A stretch of 30,699 bases of DNA. Origin: Ectocarpus siliculosus (lineage: Eukaryota; Sar; Phaeophyceae; Ectocarpales; Ectocarpaceae). This document shows positions 1 to 11,465 of the stretch, in pieces. Each line of letters begins with the position of its first letter. The first letter of the stretch is position 1. The position numbers were made by a program, and so were the translations under genes. Where the stretch lies: contig FN648707.1 of NCBI GenBank assembly GCA_000310025.1, positions 2,362 to 33,060 of the forward strand. The letters are read 5' to 3'. The notes under the pieces were generated by a model. The model did not search any database. It was not told where the DNA came from and worked only from the letters and a program-made list of their open reading frames with translations.

Positions 1-1742
1 TCCTTCCTCCAGTCCCGCCACGTGTCTCACTCGGGCGACCGCAACACTCTACAATACGCGACAATTTTCCCTTGACATCGTCGAGACGGAGTGCCTCACG
101 TCCCGAGTGTTCCTCGTCTCCGGCGGGGGCTAGTAGCGGAGGGTCGGCACAATACAACAACATCCCATCGATTCGCAGCGCGCTCTAAGACACACACCCC
201 GCGAGAAGGCGATCGAACCCAGCCGGGAACCAACCCCTGAAGCCTTCCCCCGCCCATCCAACCCGCATTTACTCCATCCATCCCTGAGGCACCTGTTCTT
301 TTATCGTCCGACATTATTTCACTACTCTACCGTAAGTTAGAACCTGCGACACGATCCATACCGACACAGGCCAGCACTCTTCGCACACCTACCTTTAGTC
401 TACCTTGCCCCAGAAGCATTATCCGTCAAGCCCCCAGGGTTGCTGGGCAACACATGCGTGCGCACTACTGTCTACTGTCGCGCAAACGGAGCCATTCGCA
501 AACGCAAGTAACGAAACACAAAAAAAACACATGCAACCCGAAACTACTTCGTTCGTATGACAGCGCCGGGCCGAAAAACGTGTGTGGCACCGTGGTGCCT
601 ACGTAAGGATGTAGTGTAGATGGAGACTACAGCGCCGCACATCTCACTCGGTCCGGTTCCAAATAATCCCATCCCATCCCATCCCGTCCCCATCCCATCC
701 CATCCCATCCCATCCCCATCCCACCCGTTTGGTAGGTTTCAATAGGCCCCCGTTCCACCCAGGCTTCTTAACAGGAATCCTTAACCGAACCCAACCCAGC
801 TACCCAAGTCAATGCCCGACCCAGCCCCCCGTTTGTACATGAAAACGAACCGCCTCCTCCATGGGAGGGGGAGAACCAGAACGCCGTCGCAGGCCTTCCC
901 AACCCTCAAACACTCTTGTCTGCCCTCATATGAAGCGTGCACGTGTTTGTCGCAAGGTCTATCGCATCGCGTGAGGATGAAATTCTAGTCCAGTCCAGTC
1001 CAGTCATGGCTTTTGTAGTCAAACTCAAACTCTTCCACTTCCCCAGAGGAGACCAAGGGAGAATATCAGAATATCCCGTCCGACCTCGCCGACCAACATC
1101 AAGGGAAAGGATGACGTCATGAATTCCTGTTCCAAACGAACGACTGTCTTATCAATAGTGACGCGCTTTTTCGTCTCTATAAACCAAGGTATTTTCATGC
1201 ATGAGTCGCTCCTCCCTTTTTCTCTGCTGTATTGTAGCAGAAGGACCGAGGCGCATCCCAGACCCTTGACTGGCTCGGCAAGGAGAAAAAGGAGAAATAT
1301 TAACATCATCTTGACCTAGCAAGCCAGTAGCGCTTGGAGAACGTTTTGTCAAAACATTAATGCGCGGCTCGGTCCCTAGCTTCATTTCCGAGGATAGGCA
1401 CCTATCACAAAATGACAAATCACAATCCTCTTCCTCGGTTCCACCATGAGCAAAACCTGGGTCCCTCGTAACGTGTAGCGTAGGCCATCTGCCCCCCCAC
1501 AGCCAACCCCATATTCCACTTGCTGGATATTGCGATAGGGTTAGCGGGCACAGAAGCGTCAAGTAATGGAGCAGCTACTGACACCTCTACATCTCATCAC
1601 CATCCAAACGAACCATATCCACAGACAAAACTCAATCAACAGCGTGCTCCAAACGCGAGCTCACGTTATCGCCATACGGCTTCTGTAGCGCCAAATACCA
1701 CAACCAAGGCCAGAAAAAGGCGAGCTTGGACACACAAGTCGG
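1..1742. other. Gene-free flank, likely 3' flank of the PSP1 gene
   Basis: I see no conserved coding segment on either strand. A 72-codon ATG-started frame on the minus strand (314 to 96) has no recognisable domain and no splice partner. The stretch holds a CATCC repeat near 661-722 and a short CCAGT repeat near 988-1006. Because the PSP1 gene ends at 1743 on the minus strand, the part nearest 1742 is expected to be its 3' UTR and polyadenylation region. I found no convincing poly(A) signal. Confidence 0.5.
661..722. repeat. (CATCC)n minisatellite
   Basis: About twelve pentamer units of CATCC with a few CCCATCC variants run through this segment. A shorter run of the same pentamer recurs near 28838-28852 in the MAP kinase gene, so the motif is recurrent in this genome. 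It lies outside any coding exon. Confidence 0.85.
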
Positions 1743-3393
1743 TCACAGCATGGGTCCGCCCATGTTCATCCCCATGTCCATCGACCCGCCCTTCATGGCG
1801 TCGGGCATGCCATGCATCTGTTGCTGCTGGGGGGAGTACGGGGGCTGCATCGGGCCGCCGGATGGAGTGGTCTCAGGCTCGAGCTGCTGCATCCAGATGC
1901 GAGTCTTGTAGAGACTGAACAAGTCACGGACAAGCTCGCGGAAGTCGATGCGCCTGTCGCAGCCGCAAGAGGGACAGCGGACCGGTGGCCGCCGATGTTC
2001 AGGCTTCTCGCTTGTGGTCGATACAATAGTCGATACATGTTAGAGTACACTCAACCCTTGCATCACAGTGGAAAATCTGGGCCAACTACAATCGAACTAT
2101 CGAACTTAAAACCGTGTTGGGCTATACCCGTTGAGTGCGGTGAGTACAGCATTAAACATTTTTGTAGGCGTTACACGGGTTACGGGTTACGGGTCACGGT
2201 TTTGCGGGTCGGGTCCTCGTGCTCGTTTTAGCTGATACCATACCATGCTATGTTGGAATCAACGAGTGTTCCGTGATATGAACCGGTCTTTAACATGATG
2301 CAGCTCGACCCGACGCCACTCTACACCGGTCAAATCAACACTAGTGGTTCCATAGTGCAATACAAGAAGATTACGACAGTGTTACGATAGTGTTACGACA
2401 GCAGTGTCCAGGGGACGAATGCCTCTCGTGGGTTGGACTGAACCCAACCGAGGCGAGGTAAACATGTCTGGAAAATAAGGAAGGCGCAGGAAGTCGGGTG
2501 CAGCAGTGCCGATCAGAGAGATTGTGTTTCGTTCTTTCGAGCCGACTGCCCTGTGACCTCACCCCTCGGCTTCGAAGAAAAAAGTTAACTTGTGACGGTC
2601 GTACTGGAACTCGGCGTCCATGACACGCATCGGCAGCGAGCGCTGCAGCACCTTGGTGCGGCAGACCTCTAGCACTCGTTCCTCGTCCCTCAGCTTGTCC
2701 TTCACCATTTGCACCTGTTGGGTGGCATGGCAGAAGAAGAGGGAGCGAGCCAGGGGTGGTGTGTCCGCAGCCTTTGGGTATCGACTGTGTCGATTCCTCC
2801 TCGTTCTTGTCTATCACCATCACCAGCATGCCATCACGGGGAACTATTTGCACTACTGTCGGCATGAAGGGGGAAGATTAACATTACTGCAAATACTGTC
2901 ATCAGTCATACGAGGGGATACAGCCAAACGAGAAAACGAACGCCCTCCTAAAACACTCAAAACAACTAACGTGACAAAGCCACAAGTACAACAACAGCGG
3001 GGCGGGCATTGTTAGAGTTGGCCAATACCACGCCAAATTGCAGGATGTGAATGTTTTCACACACAAGACGTGCAAATAATTCGTCCATGCTCCCGCTATT
3101 CATTCCGATTCATTCCGATTCATTCCGAGCAGCGAGAGACGTTTCCGTACCCTCTTGTGAATCTTGTGAATCTTGTGAAACCAACGCACACCAGAACAGA
3201 ACCCAGGTGCTCGCGGCACACAGCATGTGTACGATACAATGTACATGTGCTCAATTAAGTGGGAAGGTCGCAGACCAAGTGTTCGTGTCGTTGGCGGGGG
3301 GGAAAGGCCTCTTCTCTTCTCTTCTCTTCTCTTCTGTTCTCTTCTCTTCTCTTCTCTCTTCACGAACGTTTCCTCGAAACACCACCACCACAC

Positions 3394-3424
<31 letters not shown>

Positions 3425-6283
3425 TGGAGTGCACGGACTTCGCACACAATTACAGTACCATACCCCCCCGTGGTGGCCGAGTTGACAATCCCCGTCTACC
3501 AAGGCTGCGAGCAAGGTGACGGCGGGAGAGCTCGCGTTTTAGCGAACTGACGACAGCTTGGTGGATGGACAAACACATGCCACATCATGTGTGTTGTTTG
3601 TATGATATGCTATGGATAGCCTAGGCGTTGGCACAATAGCCCCCTCTCTGTAAAAGTAGGGTTAGGTCACAGATTAAGCCAAGGTCCAAACATTGATTAC
3701 GACAGGAAAAGGGGGGGGCACTCTACTAAAGTACCTCCCGGGTGCTTCACGTGCCTAACCTAGCCTAGCCTATATCGGAAAAACAACACGAAATCGTACG
3801 CAAGTGGGATGTGTGTAAAACCTCTTGCCAGCTACAACAAAAAAACGCAAACACGGCAGCAAAAAAGAAAAGCCTTGGTATGCCACAGGCCTGTAGCCTG
3901 TAGTATTAGTACAGGCCACCAAGCCCAAGAGCCCCGCACGCACCTCGTCCTCGGTGGCCGCTCGAATGATGTGCTCCTTCTCGAACTGCCCGAACCCGCG
4001 CTTCTGCCCGGCAGTGGCAGGGAGTGGCCTGCCGGCCTCGGGCACTGGGAAGATCGTCACGACCATTCCGAGGTCCTCTCCGCGGTCCGCCTCCACCTTC
4101 ACGTAGTCCCCAACCTGGCCGTAGTAGTAGTAGTAGTAGTAGTAGTTGTGTACCACAACAAGAGGAGGGAGGAACAGCGCCAACGGGACTTGTCGGCTAT
4201 GCTAGATACCTTTTCATTCACCATGATTCGCTACTATGAACTCTACGTGAATATTGCCTGTGGGACCGCTGCGCATATCTACAGCATGCGTCATGCGTCG
4301 CAAGGATAGGAGAGGGACGAACATACCACACTGCCTGCGGGGTTACGGGGGGCTACGGGAGTGGTAATTGTGTTCAACACAACCGCAACAACAACCATAA
4401 GCAGCAACGACGATGGCAACACAACAACGGCCAAGACAAGACGACAACAACTGGCCCTCCATCAAAACCGCGCCCCACCGCAGCACCAAATAAACGTGAC
4501 GCTACAACCTGCAACCGCATGCACCTGTAGCACGGAGGTGGCCAGCTCGAACGATCGGATCAACTCTCACCCTCCACTGGGTTAAGTCCTCTCGGCAGCA
4601 CCCTACGAGCAATCAACCACCGCCCCCTATCATACGACACGACCGGCGACACAGCACCTTTTCAACCTCAGACGGCTTGCTCTTGCACAGACTGCCACTT
4701 CCAACCCCTGCACCCCAACACTCCCCGGGAAAAAACAATCCAACCAACCAAGAGGCAACGCACGCCTGGTCGTGGGGCTGATTCATCTACCCTGCTACAC
4801 AAGCATTGGATATCGCATCCCACACTGCACCCGGTTGCCGAGGTACTGCTGTACTGCTGTACTGCTGTTATCTCTCCTGACCTGAAGATCTCTTTGGCAC
4901 GTCTTGGCAAGCAGGAAGTTACGGGCGGAGCGCTTGAACTGAACGTGGTACACGTTACCGTCCCCCAGGTCTTCCACCACATCGTACATCCCGCCGCCCC
5001 GGCCACCCATGCCGCCCATCCTTGGCCCTGCCCCGCCGCCGCCGCCCATGGGGCCACCCATGCCGTACTCTCCGCCTCCCATGTCACCCCTCGGGCCCAT
5101 GCGCTGGTCCCGCCTGCCGTAGCCGCCCTGCTGCATGTGGGGGGCCATCCCGGGGTACCCCCCCCCGCCACCGCCGCCACCGCCGCTGTATCCGCCACGC
5201 CCTCCGGGAGTAGAAGAGGCCGCCTGGGCCGCGGCTGCGAGGGCAGCCACGTCAACCATGTTCATCCCCATGCCGTTCCCCGCCGGCATGTGCATGTTGG
5301 GCGGGAAGCGCATACCCGACGCGTGCGCGGCGGCCAGGCTCTGCTTCATCAAAAGAGCCTGCGACGACAGACGATAAGCAACGACAGCAGTACAGTTCGG
5401 CACAAATGGTTCCAATTGGACCGCGTCAACCGGCAAGAGAAGAGGACGCGGACGGGGTTGGAGTTGGAGTCAGGGCAAATGAGGAGAGGAATCGCCTGAA
5501 AACCGCACACCATGCGGATCAGAGTGCGGGATACTCCTATCATACCCTCGTTCGTCTTATGCTGTGGCACATGACACGTGACACAGACAGCACCGGCAGA
5601 ACGCCTACAATAACAATACTTTACGTCAGCCAGAGTCAAATAACCTGATATAAGCAGTCAGTGAGTCACGTGTGAAGCCGATATATTCCACGGACGAGAT
5701 TCATCTGACGCGGCATCTGACGCGGCACCAGACTTCGCAGCGCACCCTCAGCGTCACCCCCCTTGTGCAATTTGGGTCAGCCAGACGGTCAGTCAATCGT
5801 ACACCATTTTATTCCCCCGACGCTGAAGTACGTTAACTCAACGTGGGCACGAAAACACGGCAAGGCCGACAAAACCCCACCGAGTACAACACAATCATAT
5901 TCATTGCGAAAAACACGTCAAACCCACACGGATGATAAAACAGGCAACACCGCCGAAACTGAAAGGTGTTCCACATGCCCATCCACGATCCTACCGCGAC
6001 CAAACAGACCGAAGCTAACCTAACCTGATAGACTGCAACGGGGTCCTGGCCCCCCCACGGGACGTCCATCATCCCGCCAGGCGCCCCCCCCCCGCCCATG
6101 CCGTCGTAGCCGCCCCCGCCCATGCCACCACCACCGTACCCCCCACCATCCCCGTACATCATGCCCGGGTGACCACCGCCTCCGTCTCCCGAAGGAACGA
6201 ATCTTCCATCCCGCATCATCACCCCGTCCACGCCACCGCGCCCGTGGTCGTAAGACTGCTGGTGCTGCGGGTGGTGAGACCGG

Positions 6284-6348
<65 letters not shown>

Positions 6349-7871
6349 TCGCGGGTTCTGGCGGCCCATCCCCTGCGGCGGCCCTTGGGAGCCCGAGGCC
6401 GGGCTGTGGCCGGGGCTAGACGTGTAGCCCGCCCCGCCGCCCAGCGCGCCGGGCGCCACCATAGCGGTCGAGTCGCCCCCGCCCACTCCATTGACGGCCG
6501 CGGAGGTCTGGGTCTGGTTGGTGGCCGCTCCGGAGAGTCTGCTGCCGTTGATCCTGCCACTCGCGCTCCCGCTAAGGCTGCCGCTGCTCATGCCCCCCGA
6601 CGTGAGCCCGCTTCCGCTTCCTCCCCCGCCGCTGCCGCTTCCCTCACCTACTCCAGGGGCTGATTGACGTGGCATGGCAAGAATGGCATGGCCGCATCAG
6701 CATACGATAGGGAACGGCCGATTTTGTGTTCGGCGGCACAGCAGTAACTAGATTAAGACGGTCGTTCTAAATTTTTACTTGTTGTTTGCTCACGGCATCC
6801 AGTAACGTCTGATCAACTCGTAGAGAGGGTTCGGCGTCGTACAGCGGTAGCGTTTGAATCATTGAACAACCTGCACTACCTAAGCCTTTGGAGTGAACCG
6901 GTCTTGTTGTCGTACAGCAGTGTACAGTTTACACATGAACGAATAGATACAGACAGTACGCATGCTTCATCAGATCGGCTTCGCACGGCACGCCTTGTCT
7001 TATCGTCTTACCGTCTTATCGGCAAGGAAAAACGAATACGAAAATAATGGTCGGTGCACCTGCGCCCCCCGTAGCGCTGTCCCCGGCCGTGAGGTGCTCC
7101 AAGGCTCCGTGTACCAAGTCTTCCATGCCATATCCACCGCCGCCGCTACCTCCACCGCGCGACACCGTGAGAGACGGATAGGAGGCATGGCGTGGCAACC
7201 TCACCTCCATACCAGGCGCTTCGCCGGAAGCACCGTGACCGTCCATCAGACCCCTCCTTCCGTGAGACGTCAGGAAAGAGGACGGTGCGCCAAACGTGTC
7301 TACCGCGGCGCCTCCAGCACCAGCACCAGCACCGCGGGATGCGTTCTCCTCGAGTTCCAGGTCCAAGGGGTCCTCCTCCAGCAGCGGCGCGCCCACTAGC
7401 GGGCTAGCGGTGGGAGACATGAGAGGACTCCAGCGGGACACCCCGCCCTGGCCGAACCCAAGCCGCGAGAACGAAGCCACGAGGTCGGTGTCCGACCGGT
7501 TGTGCACCATGGCCCGCCCGCTCGGAGGGGCCCCGCTCCTGCCAGGACCGGAAGGAACCATGCCCCTTGGATCAAAGGAACTCCCTCCTCCCATTGGTCG
7601 CCGCTGGGACGTCCTCGTGGAACCGGCCGCCGACCCCGCCGACATCCCTCGGTCCACCACCTCTCTCCTAGCCGCGGTGCCCCTTCCCGCGAACTGCTGG
7701 GGGGACAGGTCGGCACCGGCACCGGCCCCGCCGCCAACATCACCACCCCCACCCCCACCCCCACCCCCAACTCCTCCTCGATCCCCGCCGCCCGTAGGAG
7801 GGCGCATCGGCAGCGTGCCACGGCCTGCGCCTCGTGGGCCCATGGACGGGGAGACCGTGAACATGTCCTCC

Positions 7872-7905
<34 letters not shown>

Positions 7906-8590
7906 TACCCATTTTGTCGAGGTTAGCAGGGTATGACCCCCACGCCGGGGAATCGATAGCGGTCGACCTCACCGGCTTGCCGCCCGAAGCGAATATTTCT
8001 GAGTGGAAAGAGGACACCGACTGCGATCGCACCATGTTGGCCAGGTTGGTGAGCGAGTGGTTCCTCAGCCCAAGCCCCATGCCTCCCGCCGATCCTGTCC
8101 CAGTACCACCGGTGCCGTCATCTTTTCCACCCATGTCTCCGGCGTCAAGGCCGCCTCCCACGCCGCCGCCGCCGCCGCCGCCGCCGCCGCTCCCGCTCCC
8201 GCTCATGGCTGGTGGGCGAGGGTCGTACCCTGCCCCCCCGCCCCCGCCGTCACTGCTGTTGAGGTCGTTGCCGCCGTCCATTACCCCGGACGGGTCGAAG
8301 CCGAGCGCGACCAGCTCGGCCGTGGAGCTGCTGCGCGGCAGTCCTGGGGGGGGTGCTAGCGACCCGCTGCTGGCGCTCGCCGACAGAGATGCTGCTTGCA
8401 TGTCGCCTTGGGCCTGGCTGCTGGTGAACGAGTCTCTCGCTGATGACGCCACCGCGACCGTAGGAGGACCACTGCCGCCGCTGTTGCTGCTGTTGCTGCT
8501 GCTGCTGCTGGGCGTGCCGCCCGGAAACCCGGAGGCGAACGTCGCGCGCTGCTCGACGTGCGCAGGATATGCCAGATCAAGCAACGCCAT
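1743..8590 (-). CDS. PSP1 C-terminal domain protein with long Gly/Ser/Gln-rich N-terminus
   Basis: Six exons read on the minus strand: 8590-7060, 6659-6025, 5358-4882, 4114-3944, 2714-2563, 1953-1743 (stop TGA at 1745-1743). Phases at all five joins agree and give about 1,058 aa. The PSP1 domain spans roughly residues 840-1015 over the last four exons. Visible family blocks are YHVQFKRSARNFLL, VGDYVKVEADRGEDLG, a methionine-rich LPMRVMDAEFQYD segment, then FFFEAEGRIDFRELVRDLF and YKTRIWM. These match the domain shared by fungal PSP1, kinetoplastid cycling-sequence-binding proteins and bacterial YaaT/RicT. The first 800 residues are low complexity: poly-Gly, poly-Ser, Pro-rich, and a 21-Gln run. 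In that family the known roles are in RNA binding or RNA-processing complexes; a cytoplasmic mRNA-associated role here is inference. I prefer the ATG at 8590 (MALLDLAYPAHV); the frame is open further upstream, so a longer N-terminus is possible. Confidence 0.87.
3305..3426. repeat. TCTTC and CTG microsatellites in PSP1 gene intron
   Basis: A (TCTTC)n run at about 3309-3357 is followed by a CTG-triplet run at about 3397-3425. Both lie inside the 2715-3943 intron of the PSP1-domain gene, not in an exon, although they open artefactual reading frames on both strands. Confidence 0.9.
4121..4146. repeat. (TAG/CTA)n microsatellite next to a PSP1-gene acceptor
   Basis: Eight or so TAG triplets on the plus strand become CTA repeats on the coding strand. 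They sit only a few bases upstream of the CCAG acceptor at 4115 that starts the VGDYVKVEADRGED exon. The pyrimidine-rich CTA run may act as part of the acceptor's polypyrimidine tract. Confidence 0.85.
6286..6348 (-). repeat. Polyglutamine-coding CAG tract in PSP1 gene exon 2
   Basis: On the minus strand this is 21 consecutive glutamine codons, nearly all CAG with one CAA interruption, followed by a His/Gln-rich stretch (HRSHHPQHQQ). It is in frame within the 6659-6025 exon, so it is expressed as protein. Nearly pure triplet tracts of this kind are expected to vary in length between individuals. Confidence 0.93.
7870..8190 (-). repeat. Two polyglycine-coding GGC/GGT tracts in PSP1 gene exon 1
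   Basis: On the plus strand two GCCGCC-type triplet runs (about 7873-7906 and 8162-8190) read as polyglycine on the coding minus strand. A third Gly-rich patch lies near 7738-7770. They are part of a long disordered N-terminal region. The same runs create proline- and alanine-rich open frames on the plus strand that are not genes. Confidence 0.8.
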
Positions 8591-11011
8591 ATGCCGAGGG
8601 CCTCTTCGCCCTCTCTCTCCCTTCTCTCCTCTCAGGGGAGGAGACGTGATTGACTGGACGTTCGAGCGCGTGTGAGATGCAGTTCCTATTTGTCTCTCGC
8701 CTTGATGCCTGTACAATTCAATTTGAGATTGTGCGTTGACATTGTTGTCGTAAAAATGGATCAAGAAACGGGGGACGGAAGTTAGTTGTTAATTGGATGG
8801 GGGTGAAGGGGGGGGGTGCTAGCTTCAATATTTGGATGCACATGCAACTCATGGAGATGAAACACCGCACTGCTTGCTGCTGTTCCCAACTCCAGAAAAA
8901 GAACGTAAAAACCGGGATTGACGCATTTCGCATCCAACAAAATACATGCTGCAATAACTTTACCATCACTCAGTTCGGCTCAAAGAGAGATGAAGAAAAG
9001 GCCCGTGGCGGTGTGGGTGGGGAAAGAATCATACAGAGGTAACTAGTAGCTGTCGAGATGTGGACCTGACCTACCGTTCTAAACAATGACGGTTTTATCA
9101 GAGACCAAGCAAATACACTCTCAGGCAGCTGGTTGAAGAGAGTCGACACGTGATGAGCAAATATGATGATCAATAAAGGTGCTGTACATACACCAAGGAA
9201 ACCGAGTCACACAGTTGTACAACAGCATCAATCTTGTACCTAGTATTGGCTGCTGTATCCATACTGTGGTACAGTAGACATGGTTCCATTTTCAGAGGGT
9301 GGTGCGACAACGGCCCTCCACTCTCTCTTAGACTATATCGAACCCCCTGCTATATCGAAATACAAGGGTTACCCTTATATATCGGGGTCCTCTACAGTGG
9401 GTTGCCTCCTATAAAGGGAACATCGGGAGTAACGAGAAACAACAGTGCATCGTCCCGAGTCAGGATGCCATACAAATGTAAATGTACGCATATGTGTGTG
9501 TGGTGGACTGTATATGCATGTACGTGTGGTGGAAGTGGTAGAGCAAGCTAGGCGATTGAATGTGATCGTGTTGGCAACGCTTTCGTTTCGGTGTTGAGTT
9601 CGATTCAACAGTCAAGGAGTGATCACACCTTGCTGCAGAGAAAAAATGCCGCTTCAGCCATTCATACGAGGCAAACTACATGCGCACATGCATTCAAACG
9701 CAAGAAGAATCGAGACAACAATGGAAAGCAAAGCGCGAAACCCACATGTTGCAGCAAAGCCTCGACGACATCCCCGGCAATGAGACATTTCATTCAACAC
9801 GGGCTACAACCATTATGTCTGTCGCACAACAAGAGAGACCAACCGCCGCCTGCCACCCTTATCTTACTGCTGCCGTGCCAGAATCAGGCTGTATGAGCAT
9901 ACGCATTGCCTACATTTAAGACATGTCCCTGACGTCTGCCTGCCATGGTGGTTTCGAAACGAACGCTGAAAGGAATAACATCACTATGGCCTTGCGCAAA
10001 AATCCCCGTGATTCTACATTGTGACTGCTGTGATTGCCAAACGACTCCGCGCAGTGCGCCAGCGGGCCAAAAACAACATATAGTGCAGCGTACGGTCCCC
10101 GCGCCCAGTGCAATCGTCGCCGTCGTGGTTATCGAGCAGTTCTAGCCCGTCGTCGAAAGCTTCAGGCTTCCTGAAAGCACACCAATCACCACACCATTCA
10201 TCATTCGTGAAGCCGCCCGCACACCCACAACCTCCGCGACACATAAATATACCTGTCGAGGGCTCAATCGTTCGTCTGCTGGGTACGACACATTTCTCCA
10301 GCCGCGCATGGCATAGTATATATGCTGCTGCTGCCGGGTCGGTGTGGGTGCTGTGCATCAATTGCTAGTCTGTGAATTCTTTCTCTTACTAGCATCGACC
10401 GAGCTAACCGGCTCTTGTGGTGTGTGTGCGTTTGTACGTGTGTGAAGGAGCCGAGGGAGTCACAAAGAGGTGCAGTCCTGAGCTGACTACGCCCCTTTTA
10501 ATACTTTTTGGGGGCGGGCTGATAGAGGGTTAGTTTTTGCTTTAGCACGAAAGAAGCTGCTTAGAGGGATGGTGATGTACATGTACGTACGTGAAAAAAC
10601 AAAAAATGGCTCGCACGGGTGAGGTACTTTTTCGCAAGTGTGTCCATCATCCCTGTTTCTGTCTGTGCCGCGATAAACACCCAGGAGGTTCGAGCACATT
10701 TCACCATCTAGGCACCAAATTGCAATCCAAGACTTGTGCACAACAACTTTAATAGCATTTTGCCCGAGCTGTCCCAACTGCTACGTTTTCAATCCGTGGT
10801 CGGTGCCTCGAGATAGTACGGCATCTCAGTCGACATACATGTCGGATTGATGCGTCCCCGAGGTGGACGAGGAGGCTTGTTTGGAACCAGACGTACGTAC
10901 GTAGGCTCACGCAACAGACATCATCACCCGGAGCCAGACATGGACAACGGGGGAGGGAGACAGAATACCACAGCGAGAGCGAGACGGGAGCAGGGTGTGC
11001 CCCGTACTATG

Positions 11012-11465
11012 GCTGCTAGCTATTGTATCGGCGGAGGAAGCGAAGGGAGAGACACACGTTTGGTTTGGTTGGGTCTCGGCACCGCTTGTTCCTGTGTTTG
11101 CAGCAAGCGGTGCCAGGCTTGGAGAGAGAGGCACATCACAGCAACACCCGCTCGTTTCCCAGACACCACCATCGACGATGCATGTATGTACTGCTGCTGT
11201 CCTGCCTACACTTACGTGCGAGAGGGTGTGTGTCGCCTCTACTATACTGCTGTTCGCTAGCGGTGGAGGAAGCGAGAGGAGAGAAGAAACGTGTAAGTTG
11301 GGTCACGATTCAACCGCGCTTGCTTTTTTTTTCGGCAGCGATCTTGCTTGGTTCGAAAGAGAGGCACATCATCACCAACAACGCGCTCCTACATTGACGA
11401 TGCATGTACATCTGTACACCTCTCATGCTTGCGTGCGAGGGTTCTGTGCCCGCCCTGCTAGTAGT
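11012..11465. repeat. Degenerate tandem duplication, two units of about 230 bp
   Basis: The two halves (about 11012-11250 and 11251-11465) share ordered blocks: GGAGGAAGCGA, GAGAGGCACATCA, GACGATGCATGTA and a GCGTGCGAG-type block, each preceded by CTAGC/GCTAG. Blocks are in the same order and at similar spacing, so this is an old direct duplication that has diverged. Neither copy shows a conserved coding frame. Confidence 0.65.

Noticed and set aside
96-314. 72-codon ATG frame on the minus strand at the left edge
   Set aside because: Short, no conserved motif, no neighbouring exon with matching phase; cannot be told from chance.
6169-6663. Plus-strand poly-Leu frame of 164 codons
   Set aside because: Antisense shadow of the polyglutamine exon (CTG read in the other direction).
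7296-8675. 459-codon open frame on the plus strand, rich in proline and leucine
   Set aside because: It is the antisense of PSP1-gene exon 1; GC-rich triplet runs keep the frame open. No domain, and the opposite strand makes coherent exons with matching phases.
10014-10361. Cys-containing minus-strand frame, possibly two small exons split near 10256/10172
   Set aside because: The candidate GTATAT donor and TTTCAG acceptor would enclose only about 85 nt, the spliced frame stops within ten codons, and no family resemblance is visible.
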